DNA of 64,000 nucleotides from positions 7,428,001 through 7,492,000 of the forward strand of contig NZ_JAFBCK010000001.1 of NCBI RefSeq assembly GCF_016907695.1, read 5' to 3'. The notes under the pieces are model-generated. The model was not told the DNA's origin, made no database searches, and was given only the letters and a program-made list of their open reading frames with translations. Positions 44,674-53,935 of this stretch are shown in pieces. The position numbers and the translations under genes are program-made. This DNA comes from Actinokineospora baliensis (GTDB taxonomy: Bacteria > Actinomycetota > Actinomycetes > Mycobacteriales > Pseudonocardiaceae). Numbering within the stretch: the stretch's first letter is position 1; every line of letters begins with the position of its first letter.

Positions 44674-45248
44674 CCGCCGCTCCAGAACCCAGCGTCGCCC
44701 GCTTCGCCGAGCTGACCGGCGACGAGCTGCGGAGCCGCCTGCGCGAGGCGCTGACCCTGTACGTGACCGCCATGAACTACCCCAAGGGCACCGCGGAACA
44801 ACGAGCCCCGATGTGGCTGGCGCACATGCTGCGGATCGGCTGGCGCTGCGTGGCCGCCTTCGACACCGACGACCGGATGGCGGGCATCGCCTACGGCTAC
44901 CAGGGCGCCCCCGGCCAGTGGTGGCACGAACAGGTCAAACGCGGCGTCACCGAACGGCACGGCATCGAGGTCGCCGAGAGCTGGATGAGCGACTACTTCG
45001 AACTCACCGAACTGCACGTCCGCCCCGACACCCAGGGCCAGGGCATCGGCGGCGAGCTAGTCCGCCGCCTGGTAGCGGGCACCCCCAACGCCCACGTGCT
45101 GCTCTCCACCCCCGAAGGCCCCTCCCGAGCCTGGAACCTCTACCGAAAACTCTCCTTCACCGACGTCCTCCGCAACTACCAATTCGCAGGCGACCCCCGC
45201 CCCTTTGGCGTCCTGGGCCGCCCCCTCCCCCTCACCGACCAGAACTAG
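44670..45248 (+). CDS. GNAT-family acetyltransferase
   Basis: 192 residues. The acetyl-CoA-binding motif is LTELHVRPDTQGQGIGGELV, followed by LLSTPEGPSRAWNLYRKLSF typical of GNAT enzymes. The substrate is unknown. Coupled to the upstream YbaK gene. Its stop is 42 bp before the second composite repeat locus. The last 120 bp use A-rich synonymous codons. Confidence 0.88.
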   Translation: MTAAPEPSVARFAELTGDELRSRLREALTLYVTAMNYPKGTAEQRAPMWLAHMLRIGWRCVAAFDTDDRMAGIAYGYQGAPGQWWHEQVKRGVTERHGIEVAESWMSDYFELTELHVRPDTQGQGIGGELVRRLVAGTPNAHVLLSTPEGPSRAWNLYRKLSFTDVLRNYQFAGDPRPFGVLGRPLPLTDQN

Positions 45249-45290
45249 ACCAACACCAAACAAGAAACTGGGCCAGCCCACCAAACCCGG

Positions 45291-45646
45291 CCACTGGACA
45301 CTCGGAACCCGAGGTGCCAACTGCTCGATGGGGCGGACTTGTTTTGTGTGGGGGTGGCGGCAGTCGTAGCCTTGCCTCGCTGCAGGGCCATGCTTTTCGG
45401 CCCCGGCTTTTGCGGTCCTGCCACGGCTGGTGCAGGGGCCCCGCGCAAACAAGTTCGCCTCATCGAGCACACCGCACCACCCACGGATCCAGCGCAATGC
45501 CGAAGGCGAGCCGAACCCGCCCCATCAAGCACACCGCACCACCACGGGTCCAGGTCGCAATGCCGAAGGCGAGCCGACCCACCGAGCACACCGCACCACC
45601 ACGGGTCCAGGTCGCGAGGTCCCCGTCAGGCGACGAGCCGACCGCC
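45291..45646. repeat. Composite intergenic repeat locus 2
   Basis: A 356-bp relative of the locus at 14020-14578: it begins with the same CCACTGGACACTCGGA, holds one 148-bp inverted-repeat element, then about three degenerate 60-bp tandem units (CACCGCACCACCACGGGTCC and CAATGCCGAAGGCGAGCCGA recur), and ends with GACGAGCCGACCGCC directly at the stop codon of the convergent DUF885 gene. It fills the gap between the GNAT and DUF885 genes. Confidence 0.85.
45322..45469. repeat. 148-bp inverted-repeat element, copy C
   Basis: Left arm 45322-45346 is identical to copy A; the right arm 45446-45469 has lost one A and has one C to T change. The core is nearly identical to copy A although the loci are 31 kb apart, suggesting recent spread or gene conversion. 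Confidence 0.85.
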
Positions 45647-47314
45647 CTAGAACGCCGCCAACCGCTCCCTCAACGTGTCCAGCCCCATCGCGCCCATCTC
45701 CAGCGCGTCCTGGTGGAACGCCTTCAAATCAAACGCATCCCCCCGCCGAGCCCGCACCTCATCCCGCGCCTGCAACCACAGCCGCTCCCCCAACTTGTAC
45801 GTGGGCGCCTGCCCCGGCCACCCCAAATACCTATCGATCTCGTCGTGCACATGAGTCGCGTCCGTGATCGTGCGCGTGAGCATGAACTCCAGCCCCAGCT
45901 CCGGCGTCCACCGCTCCCCCGCGTGGAATCCGTGCCCCGCCGGGATTTCCAGCTTCAGGTGCATGCCGATGTCGACGATCACGCGTGCGGCGCGGAAGAT
46001 GTGCGCGTCGAGCATGCCCAGCAGGTCGCCGTCGTCGGAGAGGTAGCCGAACTCGCGCATGAGGCGTTCGGCGTAAAGCGCCCAGCCCTCGCCGTAGGCG
46101 GGGACCCAGGCGAGTAGGCGCTGGAACTTGTTGAGGCTGGCCGCTTGGTAGACCGCTGTGGCGATCTGCAGGTGGTGGCCGGGGACGCCCTCGTGGTAGA
46201 CGGTGGTGACCTCGCGCCAGGTGGAGAAGTCCTCGCGGTCGGCGGGCACCGACCACCACATGCGGCCGGGTCGGGTCCAGTCGTCGGTGGGGCCGGTGTA
46301 GTAGGCGCCGACGCTGCCGCCGGGTGGGGCGATGCGGCATTCCAGGCGCATCAGCGGGTCCGGGATCTCGAAGTGCACGCCGCGCAGGTCGGACAGCGCC
46401 TGGTCGGAGAGCCGCTGCATCCACTCCTCGAACGCCTTCTGCCCGCGCACCTGGTAGCGCGGGTCGGCGTCGAGCACGGCGGCGGCCTCAGCGATGGTCG
46501 CCCCGGGGGAGATCCGGTTGGCGACCTCCTTCATCTCCGCCTCGAGCCGGGTGAACTCGGCCCAGCCCCACTCGTATGCCTCGTGCAGGTCCAGCCGGGC
46601 GCCGGTGAACTCGCGCGACCACAGCCGGTACCGGTCCTCGCCGACGGCGTCCTCGGTGGGCGCCTTGCCTGCCAGTTCACCGGTGAGGAACTCGGCGAGC
46701 CCGGCGTAGGCGCCGGAGGCGGCAGCGGCGGCGGTGTCGAGGTCCGAGCGCAGCCCGCCCTCGACGTCGGCACCGGCGACCATGTCGGTGAAGAAGGAGG
46801 CGGCCCAGGTGCGGCACTGGTCGGCGACCTTGGTGACCTGGCGCAGCGCGGCGACGTCGCCCTTGGCCGCGGCGGCGCGCAGCGATTCCCGGTAGCCCGC
46901 GAGCGCGGCGGGGACCTGCCCGAGCCGGGCGGCGATCGCGGCCCAGTCGTCGGCGGTGTCGTTGGGCATCAGGTCGAACACCTGGCGCACGTCCTGCGCG
47001 GGCGAGGCGATCACGTTCAGCTCGGCCAGCCGCTCACCGGCCTCGAACAGCTCGACCTGCAGCCCGACCCGCTCGGTGAAGACGGCCTTCGCGTTGGCCT
47101 CGCCCGCGTCGGTGGGCTCGACCCGGCCGATGGCGGCCAATCCGGCCCTGGCCAGGTTGCCGCGCTCGCTGACCCCGTCCGGGGACAGGTCGGGCAGGTC
47201 GCGCTCACCACCGGCGACGCCGAGCAGCGTCGCCATGATCGGGTCGGCGGCGGCGATGTCGTCGACGTAGCGGTCGCAGATCTGGTGCACGCCGTCGTGC
47301 GGGGAGGACGCCAT
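45647..47314 (-). CDS. DUF885-family metallopeptidase-like protein
   Basis: 555 residues of the DUF885 family, related to zinc peptidases: the motif TTVYHEGVPGHHLQ supplies the HE-x-x-x-H-type metal site, with a downstream EGWALYAERLMREFG glutamate. No signal peptide, so probably cytoplasmic. The ATG at 47314 begins the conserved start. Convergent with the GNAT gene, from which the repeat locus separates it; divergent from lppM with 63 bp between starts. Confidence 0.88.
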   Translation of the reverse strand: MASSPHDGVHQICDRYVDDIAAADPIMATLLGVAGGERDLPDLSPDGVSERGNLARAGLAAIGRVEPTDAGEANAKAVFTERVGLQVELFEAGERLAELNVIASPAQDVRQVFDLMPNDTADDWAAIAARLGQVPAALAGYRESLRAAAAKGDVAALRQVTKVADQCRTWAASFFTDMVAGADVEGGLRSDLDTAAAAASGAYAGLAEFLTGELAGKAPTEDAVGEDRYRLWSREFTGARLDLHEAYEWGWAEFTRLEAEMKEVANRISPGATIAEAAAVLDADPRYQVRGQKAFEEWMQRLSDQALSDLRGVHFEIPDPLMRLECRIAPPGGSVGAYYTGPTDDWTRPGRMWWSVPADREDFSTWREVTTVYHEGVPGHHLQIATAVYQAASLNKFQRLLAWVPAYGEGWALYAERLMREFGYLSDDGDLLGMLDAHIFRAARVIVDIGMHLKLEIPAGHGFHAGERWTPELGLEFMLTRTITDATHVHDEIDRYLGWPGQAPTYKLGERLWLQARDEVRARRGDAFDLKAFHQDALEMGAMGLDTLRERLAAF

Positions 47315-47377
47315 GGTGGCCCACGTTACCCAACAGTCGGCGGCGGGCGCGGTGGACGGGTACGGCAGGATGGCCGG

Positions 47378-48079
47378 GTGCACCAGGCCACACAACAGCC
47401 CCGATCCGGTTTGCGCAGGTGGGCGGCGCTGCTCGCGCTCACCCTGCTGGCGCTGCTGACCCTTTCGGGGTGCGTGCGGGTGCAGGCCGCGTTCGCGGTG
47501 TCCGAGGACGACCTGGTCTCCGGCCAGCTCGTGGTCGCGTCGGTGGCGATCAAGCAGGGCGACACCGGGCCCGCGCTGACGATCCCGCCGGAGCTCAAGG
47601 GCAAGGTCCGCGCGCAGAGCTACACCGCCGACGGGTACGTGGGGCAGACGGTGTCGTTCCAGGGCCTGTCCTTCGCCGAGATCACCGTGCTCAGCGACGC
47701 CATCACCGCGGGCAAGCAGTACCGGCTCAGCTTCCGCCGCTCGGGTGACCTGGTGACGATGGGCGGGTCGGTCGACCTGACCGAGCTGCCCGCCGACCGG
47801 GCGGACGTGCAGGTGAAGGTGACCTTCCCCGGCACGGTCACCAGGACCAACGGCATCAACGACAACGGCACGGTCACCTGGAAGCCCAAGCCGGGCGCGG
47901 TGACCGAGTTCGACGCGGCGGTCCAGTACACCGACAAGTCCGGTGTCTCGTGGACCAAGTGGGTCATGATCGTCGGGGCTTCGGCGATCGGGGTCGCGCT
48001 GCTCGTGCTGGCCTTGGCGTACTTCACCCACCGCCGCTCGGTGCGCGCCGCGGGGCCGCCCACCGTGCGCCGGTATTAG
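47378..48079 (+). CDS. lppM: LppM-family lipoprotein
   Basis: 233 residues: lipoprotein signal with lipobox LTLSGC (C32), the LppM extracellular domain (VRVQAAFAVSEDDLVSGQLV onward), a C-terminal membrane helix (WVMIVGASAIGVALLVLALAYF) and a basic tail. M. tuberculosis LppM (Rv2171) has this double anchorage and sits in the same gene order; there it affects phagosome interactions and lipid trafficking. The GTG at 47378 begins the protein. Its stop overlaps the convergent metF stop by 4 bp. Confidence 0.88.
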   Translation: MHQATQQPRSGLRRWAALLALTLLALLTLSGCVRVQAAFAVSEDDLVSGQLVVASVAIKQGDTGPALTIPPELKGKVRAQSYTADGYVGQTVSFQGLSFAEITVLSDAITAGKQYRLSFRRSGDLVTMGGSVDLTELPADRADVQVKVTFPGTVTRTNGINDNGTVTWKPKPGAVTEFDAAVQYTDKSGVSWTKWVMIVGASAIGVALLVLALAYFTHRRSVRAAGPPTVRRY

Positions 48080-48957
48080 GTCCGCGCGGGCACGAGCCCC
48101 AGTCGGTTGACGACCTCCTTGGTCGCCTTGGACCGGTTGAACGTGTAGAAGTGCAGGCCCGACACGCCCTCGGCCAGCAGCCGCTCGCTGACCTCGGTGG
48201 CCAGGTCGATGCCGGCGGCGCGGAACGACTTCGGGTCGGTGTGCGGCTCCAGCAGCGCGGCGATGCGCGGCGGCAGCGGCGCGCCGGAGAGCTCGATGGT
48301 CTTGGCCAGGGTCTTGCGGGTGGTGATCGGCATGATCCCGGGCAGCAGGTCGGCGTCGCAGCCGCGGGCGGCGACCCGGTCGCGCAGCCGCAGGAAGTCC
48401 TCTGGCTCGAAGAACAGCTGGGCGATGGCGAAGTCGGCGCCCGCCCGGAACTTGCGGATCAGGTTGTCGGTGTCGGAGTCCACGTCGGCCGAGCGCGGGT
48501 GGCCGTAGGGGAACGCGGCGACGCCGACGCAGAAGTCGCCGAGCTCGCGGACCAGCCGGACCAGCTCGTCGGCGTAGTGCAGGCCCTGCGGGTGCGCGAC
48601 CCACTCGCCGTTGGGGTCGCCGGGCGGGTCGCCGCGCAGGGCCAGGATGTTGCGGATGCCCAGGGCGGCGTACCAGCCGATGACGTTGCGCAGTTCGGCG
48701 ATGGAGTGGTCGACCGCGGTCAGGTGGGCCATCGACACCAGGGTGGTCTCCCTGGCGACCCGCCCGGTCGTGCGGATGGTGCGGTCGCGGCTGGAGCCGC
48801 CCGCGCCGTAGGTGACGGACACGAACGCCGGGTCGAGGCCCTCGAGCTCGCGGATGGCGTTCCACAGCCGCTGCTCGTCCGCCGCGTCGCGCGGCGGCAT
48901 GAACTCCACGGAGAACACGGGCCTGCCCACCCGGATGCGCTGCACCACGGTCGTCAT
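48076..48957 (-). CDS. metF: 5,10-methylenetetrahydrofolate reductase
   Basis: 293 residues; reduces methylene-THF to methyl-THF for methionine synthesis, with FAD. Conserved: FSVEFMPPRD, VSVTYGAGGSSRDRT, LALRGDPP, and FEPEDFLRLRDR. Matches the Rv2172c position beside lppM and the prenyl synthase gene. Rv2172c-type proteins are distinct from E. coli MetF, so the physiological reductant may differ. Confidence 0.9.
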   Translation of the reverse strand: MTTVVQRIRVGRPVFSVEFMPPRDAADEQRLWNAIRELEGLDPAFVSVTYGAGGSSRDRTIRTTGRVARETTLVSMAHLTAVDHSIAELRNVIGWYAALGIRNILALRGDPPGDPNGEWVAHPQGLHYADELVRLVRELGDFCVGVAAFPYGHPRSADVDSDTDNLIRKFRAGADFAIAQLFFEPEDFLRLRDRVAARGCDADLLPGIMPITTRKTLAKTIELSGAPLPPRIAALLEPHTDPKSFRAAGIDLATEVSERLLAEGVSGLHFYTFNRSKATKEVVNRLGLVPART

Positions 48958-49083
48958 GCGGCCAAGCCTAGCGAAGTCCCGGCTCGTGGAACCGCGTTCC
49001 TAAGGTCTGGACAACCGGGTGCTCGGTCACAGTGGCCCACCCCCGGCTACCCGCCGCGGCGCGGCGCGGCGGACGATAGGCGG

Positions 49084-50190
49084 GTGCGGCGGACCCAGGT
49101 GATCGACAATTCCATGGACGGGGCGCTGGCGGTACACGTCGAGCGGGCCCTGTCGGATTATCTCGCGGGCAGGCACGCCGGGATGGCCGAGATGGCGCCG
49201 TCGTTCGGTTCGGCGGTGGAGTCGCTTGCGGCGTTCGTGCTCGGCGGCGGCAAGCGGATCCGGCCGACGTTCGCCTGGTGGGGCTGGCGCGGGGCCGGTG
49301 GCGCGGGCTCGGGCGCCGACGCGGAGGCGGTGCTGCGCGCGGTGAGCGCGTTGGAGCTGATCCAGGCGTGCGCGCTGGTGCACGACGACCTGATGGACGA
49401 CTCCGCGGTGCGCCGGGGCAAGCCGACGGTGCACGTGGAGTTCGCCGCCCGGCACCGGGAGCGGGGCTGGTTGGGCACCTCGGAGCGCTTCGGCGCCGCG
49501 GCCGCGATCCTGCTCGGCGACCTGGCACTGGCCTGGGCCGACGACATGTACGTCAGCGCCGCGCTGGCCCCCGAGCGGCGGGCGGCGGCGCTGGTGCCGT
49601 GGCAGGCGATGCGCGCGGAGATGCTGGCCGGGCAGTACCTGGACGTGCTGACCCAGGCCAAGGGCGACGAGTCGGCCGAGGCGGCGCTGAGCGTGGCGCG
49701 GATGAAGACCGCCGCCTACACGGTGGAGCGGCCGCTGCACATGGGCGCGGCGCTGGCCGGGGCCGACGAGCGGGTGACCGGGGCGCTGCGGGCCTTCGGC
49801 GCCGACATCGGCGTGGCGTTCCAACTGCGCGACGACCTGCTCGGCATGTACGGGGACACGGACGTGACCGGCAAGCCCGCGGGCGACGACCTGCGCGAGG
49901 GCAAGCGGACGCTCCTGGTGTCGGTGGGCCTGCGCCGGGCGGACGCGGCGGGCAGGCAGGCGGACGCGGCGGTGCTGCGGTCGGCGCTCGGTGACGAGAA
50001 CCTCGATTCAGCGACCGTCGAACGGGTCCGCGAGCTGTTGGTCGACCTGGGCGCGGTGGCCGAGGTGGAGGGTCGGATCGGCGAGCTGACCGAGTCGGCG
50101 ATGCTGGCGCTGGGCGGCGTCGAGCTGGCCGAGCCCGCGGGAGAGGTGTTGGCCGGGTTGGCCGTCAGCGCGACCAAGCGGGCCAGCTAG
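49084..50190 (+). CDS. idsA2: Polyprenyl diphosphate synthase (IdsA2-like)
   Basis: 368 residues; chains isopentenyl diphosphate onto allylic diphosphates. Aspartate-rich motifs DDLMD (101-105) and RDDLLGMYGD (249-258), with LGGGKRIRP near the N-terminus. The GTG at 49084 starts the protein; GTG 49099 or ATG 49114 are possible. The stop is 2 bp before crtI, so the product, probably geranylgeranyl diphosphate, likely feeds carotenoid synthesis. In M. tuberculosis idsA2 is followed by mptA instead. Confidence 0.9.
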   Translation: MRRTQVIDNSMDGALAVHVERALSDYLAGRHAGMAEMAPSFGSAVESLAAFVLGGGKRIRPTFAWWGWRGAGGAGSGADAEAVLRAVSALELIQACALVHDDLMDDSAVRRGKPTVHVEFAARHRERGWLGTSERFGAAAAILLGDLALAWADDMYVSAALAPERRAAALVPWQAMRAEMLAGQYLDVLTQAKGDESAEAALSVARMKTAAYTVERPLHMGAALAGADERVTGALRAFGADIGVAFQLRDDLLGMYGDTDVTGKPAGDDLREGKRTLLVSVGLRRADAAGRQADAAVLRSALGDENLDSATVERVRELLVDLGAVAEVEGRIGELTESAMLALGGVELAEPAGEVLAGLAVSATKRAS

Positions 50191-50192
50191 CG

Positions 50193-51731
50193 GTGGGCGG
50201 GCTCCGGGTGCTGCCCGGTCGCACCGACCACGTCGTGGTCGTCGGCGCGGGCTTGTCCGGCCTGGCCGCGGCGCTGCACCTGGCGGGCGCGGGCCGCGAG
50301 GTGACCGTGCTGGAGTCCGCCGCGGTCCCCGGCGGCCGGGTGCGCCGGGAGTCCATGGGCGGCTACGCGGTCGACACCGGCGCGACGGTGCTCACGATGC
50401 CCGAGCTCGTCGAGGAGGCCTTGGCCGCGGTCGGCGCTTCGCTCGACCTGGACCTCGTGCCGCTGGACCCGGCGTACCGGGCGCACTTCGCCGACGGGTC
50501 CACCGTCCACGTGCACACCGACGCCGCGGCGATGGCCGACGAGGTGCGCCGGGTGGCAGGCCCCCGGGAAGCGGCGGGCTACCTGCGGCTGCGGGCGTGG
50601 CTGACCGAGCTGTACCGGGTGCAGCGGGACCGGTTCATCGGCGCCAACATGGACTCCCCGTTCGACCTGGTCGGCCCGGAACTCGCGCGGCTTGCGGCCC
50701 TGGGCGGCTTCGGCAGGCTCGGCCCGGCCGTGGCCAGGCACCTGTCCGACGAACGGCTGCGCAGGCTCTTCACCTTCCAGTCCCTCTACGCGGGGGTCGC
50801 GCCGAACCGGGCGTTGGCCGCGTACGCGGTGATCGCCTACATGGACACCGTGGCCGGGGTGTACTTCCCGCGCGGTGGGCGTGCGCACGGCGGTGGCGTC
50901 GGTGCCGTGGCCGAGGCGATGGCGGACGCGGCGGGGCGGGCCGGGGTGCGGTTCCGGTACTCGACGAGCGCGGCGTGGCTGGAGCGGGTCGGCACCCGGG
51001 TGCGGGCTGTGCGCACCACCGGCGGCGAGCGGATCGCGTGCGACGCCGTCGTGGTGACCGCGGACCTGCCCGCCGCATACGGCCTGCTCGGCCTGAGCCC
51101 GCGGCGCGCCCTGCGGGTGCGCTACTCCCCGTCAGCGGTCGTCCTACACACGGGCGTCACCCGCTCGTGGGACTTGTTAGCGCACCACACGATCTCCTTC
51201 GGCGCGGCCTGGGAACGCACCTTCGACGAGGTCACCCGGCGCGGCGCGCTGATGGGCGACCCGTCACTGCTGATCACCCGCCCGACCGCGACCGACCCGA
51301 CCATGGCCCCCGAGGGACGGCAGCAGGTGTCGGTGCTGGCCCCGGTGCCGAACCTGCGCACCGGCCCGATCGACTGGCCGAGGATCGGCCCGATCTACCG
51401 CGACGAACTGCTGCGGGTACTCGAGCAGCGCGGCCTGACCGGCTTCACCGACTCGATCGAGGTCCAACGCCTGATCACCCCCTCCGACTGGGCGGCGGCG
51501 GGCCTGGCCGAGGGCACCCCGTTCTCCGTCGCGCACACCGTCACCCAGACCGGCCCGTTCCGCCCGAGAAACCTGGTCCCCGGCGTGGACAACGTCGTGC
51601 TCGCGGGCTGCGGCACAACGCCGGGCGTGGGCATACCCCCGGTGTTGATCTCGGGTCGGCTGGCCGCGCTACGGGTGACCGGCAGCCCCAGGGCGAGCAC
51701 AGCCCGGCGGCGGTCCGCTAGCGGCATGTAA
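50193..51731 (+). CDS. crtI: Phytoene desaturase-type FAD enzyme
   Basis: 512 residues. FAD site VVVVGAGLSGLAAALHLAGAG (17-30 region) and the CrtI C-terminal signature GCGTTPGVGIPPVLISGRLA. Desaturates phytoene towards lycopene or a related carotene. The GTG start is 2 bp behind the prenyl synthase gene. Residue 329 is a TTA codon (51177-51179). After the signature the protein has about 20 extra residues (SPRASTARRRSASGM), and copies of this 3' end are repeated downstream. Confidence 0.9.
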   Translation: MGGLRVLPGRTDHVVVVGAGLSGLAAALHLAGAGREVTVLESAAVPGGRVRRESMGGYAVDTGATVLTMPELVEEALAAVGASLDLDLVPLDPAYRAHFADGSTVHVHTDAAAMADEVRRVAGPREAAGYLRLRAWLTELYRVQRDRFIGANMDSPFDLVGPELARLAALGGFGRLGPAVARHLSDERLRRLFTFQSLYAGVAPNRALAAYAVIAYMDTVAGVYFPRGGRAHGGGVGAVAEAMADAAGRAGVRFRYSTSAAWLERVGTRVRAVRTTGGERIACDAVVVTADLPAAYGLLGLSPRRALRVRYSPSAVVLHTGVTRSWDLLAHHTISFGAAWERTFDEVTRRGALMGDPSLLITRPTATDPTMAPEGRQQVSVLAPVPNLRTGPIDWPRIGPIYRDELLRVLEQRGLTGFTDSIEVQRLITPSDWAAAGLAEGTPFSVAHTVTQTGPFRPRNLVPGVDNVVLAGCGTTPGVGIPPVLISGRLAALRVTGSPRASTARRRSASGM

Positions 51732-52507
51732 GGCGCTTTCGTTTCCTAGGCAACCGGCAGTTCAGGGGCGGGCGCGGCCGGGCGGCGGCGATCCGTGAGC
51801 GGTCTGCAAGGCCATTCTTGATTCCAGGTCCCCCACGGCCGCGACAATTTGCTCGGTCAGGTGTGGCCCTACACCGGCGTCGATATCCCGCCGGTGCCGA
51901 TCTCCGGCAGGTTCGCCGCGCGCTACGGGTGACCGGTGCTTCCGCAGCGGGCACGGCCCAGCGTGGGCATCCCGCCGGGTTGATCTCGGGCAAGCTCGCC
52001 GCGCTACGGGTCACCGGACGTTACCGGGGGCAGGCACGGCCGGGGTATGGCACCACGCCCGGCGCGGGTATCCCGCCGCGCGGCCGGTGACCGGCAGTTC
52101 AGGGGCGGGCGCGGCCGGGCGGCGTCGGTCCGTGAGCGGCCCGTGAGGCACTTCTGATTCCGGTCATCCAAGGCTGCGACAACACGCGCGGCCAGGCGCG
52201 GGCACCCCGCCGGTACTGATCTCCGGCAGGCTCGCTGCGAGTGACCGGCCGGGCGGCGAAGATCCGTCAGCGACCTATGAGGCACTTCTGGTTCCTGGCC
52301 GCCCAAGGCCACGACAATCCGCGCGGCCAGGTGCGGCACCACACCGGCGTCGATATCCCGCTGCGCGGCCGGTGACCGGCAGTTCAGGGGCGGGCGCGGC
52401 CGGGCGGCGTCGGTCCGTGAGCGGCCCGTGAGGCTATCTTTGGTTCCTGGTCACCCAGGGCCGCGATAATCCGCGCGGTGGGCGGGTGGCGGACGGGGAG
52501 CGGCGAG
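51732..52507 (+). repeat. Tandem degenerate copies of the crtI 3' end
   Basis: 776 bp without a gene. A motif GGCAGTTCAGGGGCGGGCG followed by a relative of the crtI stop region recurs at about 51756, 52093, 52242 (shortened) and 52378. Between them lie copies of the crtI-coding stretch for PPVLISGRLAALRVTG near 51885-51935, 51965-52015 and 52203-52235, with frameshifts. The copies also keep the sequence just past the stop (AGGCACTTCTGATTCC against AGGCGCTTTCGTTTCC). No terminator hairpin dominates. The promoter of the next gene must lie in the last part. Confidence 0.8.
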
Positions 52508-53935
52508 ATGCGCTGGGCTGGTTGGCGGAGGACGGCACGCGGGCGGGTGGTGCCGCTGGCGGCCCTGGGGCTTGGCGTGCTGCTGGCCGCGGCGGCGTGC
52601 AGCGACGGGGTGGCCGGGACGCCGGTGGCCACGGAGATCGGGCCGCCGACCGGTGCCGCCTCGGCCGTGCAGTCGCTCGACGACCTCGGCGAGGCCGGGC
52701 TGTTGCGCTTCCAGGGCACGCTGACCTCGGCCCACAGCGACCCGGTCCAGTTCGACCTCAAGGCGACCAGCGGCGGCGAGATCAGCGGCGCGCTCACCGT
52801 CAACGGCAAGGCCGCGTCGGTGCTGGTGATCGAGCGCGGCACCTACCTCAAGGCGGCGGCGGACTTCTGGTCGACGCTGTCGGGGGTGGGCAACGCCGAG
52901 AGCAAGGGCACCGCGGTGGCCGACCGCTGGGTGAAGGTGCCGGGCGGGTTGATCGGCATGGAGTTGGCCGACGTGTTCACCCCGGAGTCGATGAGCCAGT
53001 TCCTGGTGGTCGACACGGACAAGGCCGACGAGGCCGAGCAGCCGCTGACCACTCGACGGCCCACCGACCTCGGCGGCACCAAGGCGTTCCGGGTGCCGCT
53101 GGTCAACGGCGCGGTGTACCTGGCGGAGGCGGCGCCGCACGGCGTGCTGAAGGTGGAGCTCGACTCCGCCGGGCAGTCCGCGGCCACGACGGTGAAGAAG
53201 CTGGCCGCGACGGTCACCGACGCCACCGCGGACGTGGCGAAGTTCTACCAGGACGTGGCCACCGAGGCCGGGGCGCTGACCGCGCCGGTCGACGTGCTCA
53301 ACACGGTGCAGGAGAGCGGCCACACCTTCGAGGGCTGCGGCGCGGCGAGTTGCTCGATCGTCGTGAGTTTCACCAACAGCACCAAGGCGGCGGTCCGGGT
53401 GTCGGTGCGCGGCAACTGGCAGGGCGACAGCGCGCCGCTGGGCGCGTGCGAGGTGCTGGCCGGTCCGGTGGCGCCGGGCCAGGCGGGCAGCGCCACCTGC
53501 ACGCTGTCGAGCCAGGAGTGGGTGCAGTTCTTCGCCCGCGCGAACTCGGTGCCGGGCAACCACCCGTACAGCGTGGAGTGGTCGACGGTCGTGCTGGCCG
53601 ACGCGCCGGACCTGACCAAGGTGACCGCGCTGTCGAAGTCCGCGCCCGCCGACGCCAAGGCCCGGTTGACCGAAGGCTCGCACTACGTGTTCTCGATCGG
53701 GTACGCGGGCAAGAAGGTCTGGAAGTACGGGGTGACCGGCAAGCACTGGTCCGACCGCGCCGACCGGCAGCTCGCGGTGTGCATGGGCATGACCGGGTCG
53801 GTGTGCCGGGTGGACCTGGTGACCGCGACCAGCGACGCGGGCTCGGCGTACGGGCTGCTCAAGCAGCTGGTCGAGGCGTACCGCAGCGCCGACGGGGCGT
53901 GCCCGGCCGGGCAATGGGCGGGGTGCGCGCGCTGA
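52508..53935 (+). CDS. Exported lipoprotein, LppX/LprG-like N-terminal half
   Basis: 475 residues: lipoprotein signal and lipobox LAAAAC (C31). The segment from [19 protein letters not shown] through [14 protein letters not shown] resembles the LppX/LprAFG lipid-carrier fold, which shuttles lipids to the cell wall in mycobacteria; a second extracellular domain follows with six cysteines (GCGAASC, GACEV, ATCTL, AVCMG, SVCRV). It sits between crtI and crtB; a role in carrying isoprenoid lipids is a guess from context. The ATG at 52508 has GGGGAG upstream. Its end overlaps crtB by 22 bp. Confidence 0.8.
   Translation: MRWAGWRRTARGRVVPLAALGLGVLLAAAACSDGVAGTPVATEIGPPTGAASAVQSLDDLGEAGLLRFQGTLTSAHSDPVQFDLKATSGGEISGALTVNGKAASVLVIERGTYLKAAADFWSTLSGVGNAESKGTAVADRWVKVPGGLIGMELADVFTPESMSQFLVVDTDKADEAEQPLTTRRPTDLGGTKAFRVPLVNGAVYLAEAAPHGVLKVELDSAGQSAATTVKKLAATVTDATADVAKFYQDVATEAGALTAPVDVLNTVQESGHTFEGCGAASCSIVVSFTNSTKAAVRVSVRGNWQGDSAPLGACEVLAGPVAPGQAGSATCTLSSQEWVQFFARANSVPGNHPYSVEWSTVVLADAPDLTKVTALSKSAPADAKARLTEGSHYVFSIGYAGKKVWKYGVTGKHWSDRADRQLAVCMGMTGSVCRVDLVTATSDAGSAYGLLKQLVEAYRSADGACPAGQWAGCAR

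Noticed and set aside
51732..52507. CRISPR-like array behind crtI
   Set aside because: Repeats are long, uneven and related to crtI itself; spacers are not unique and no cas gene is near.
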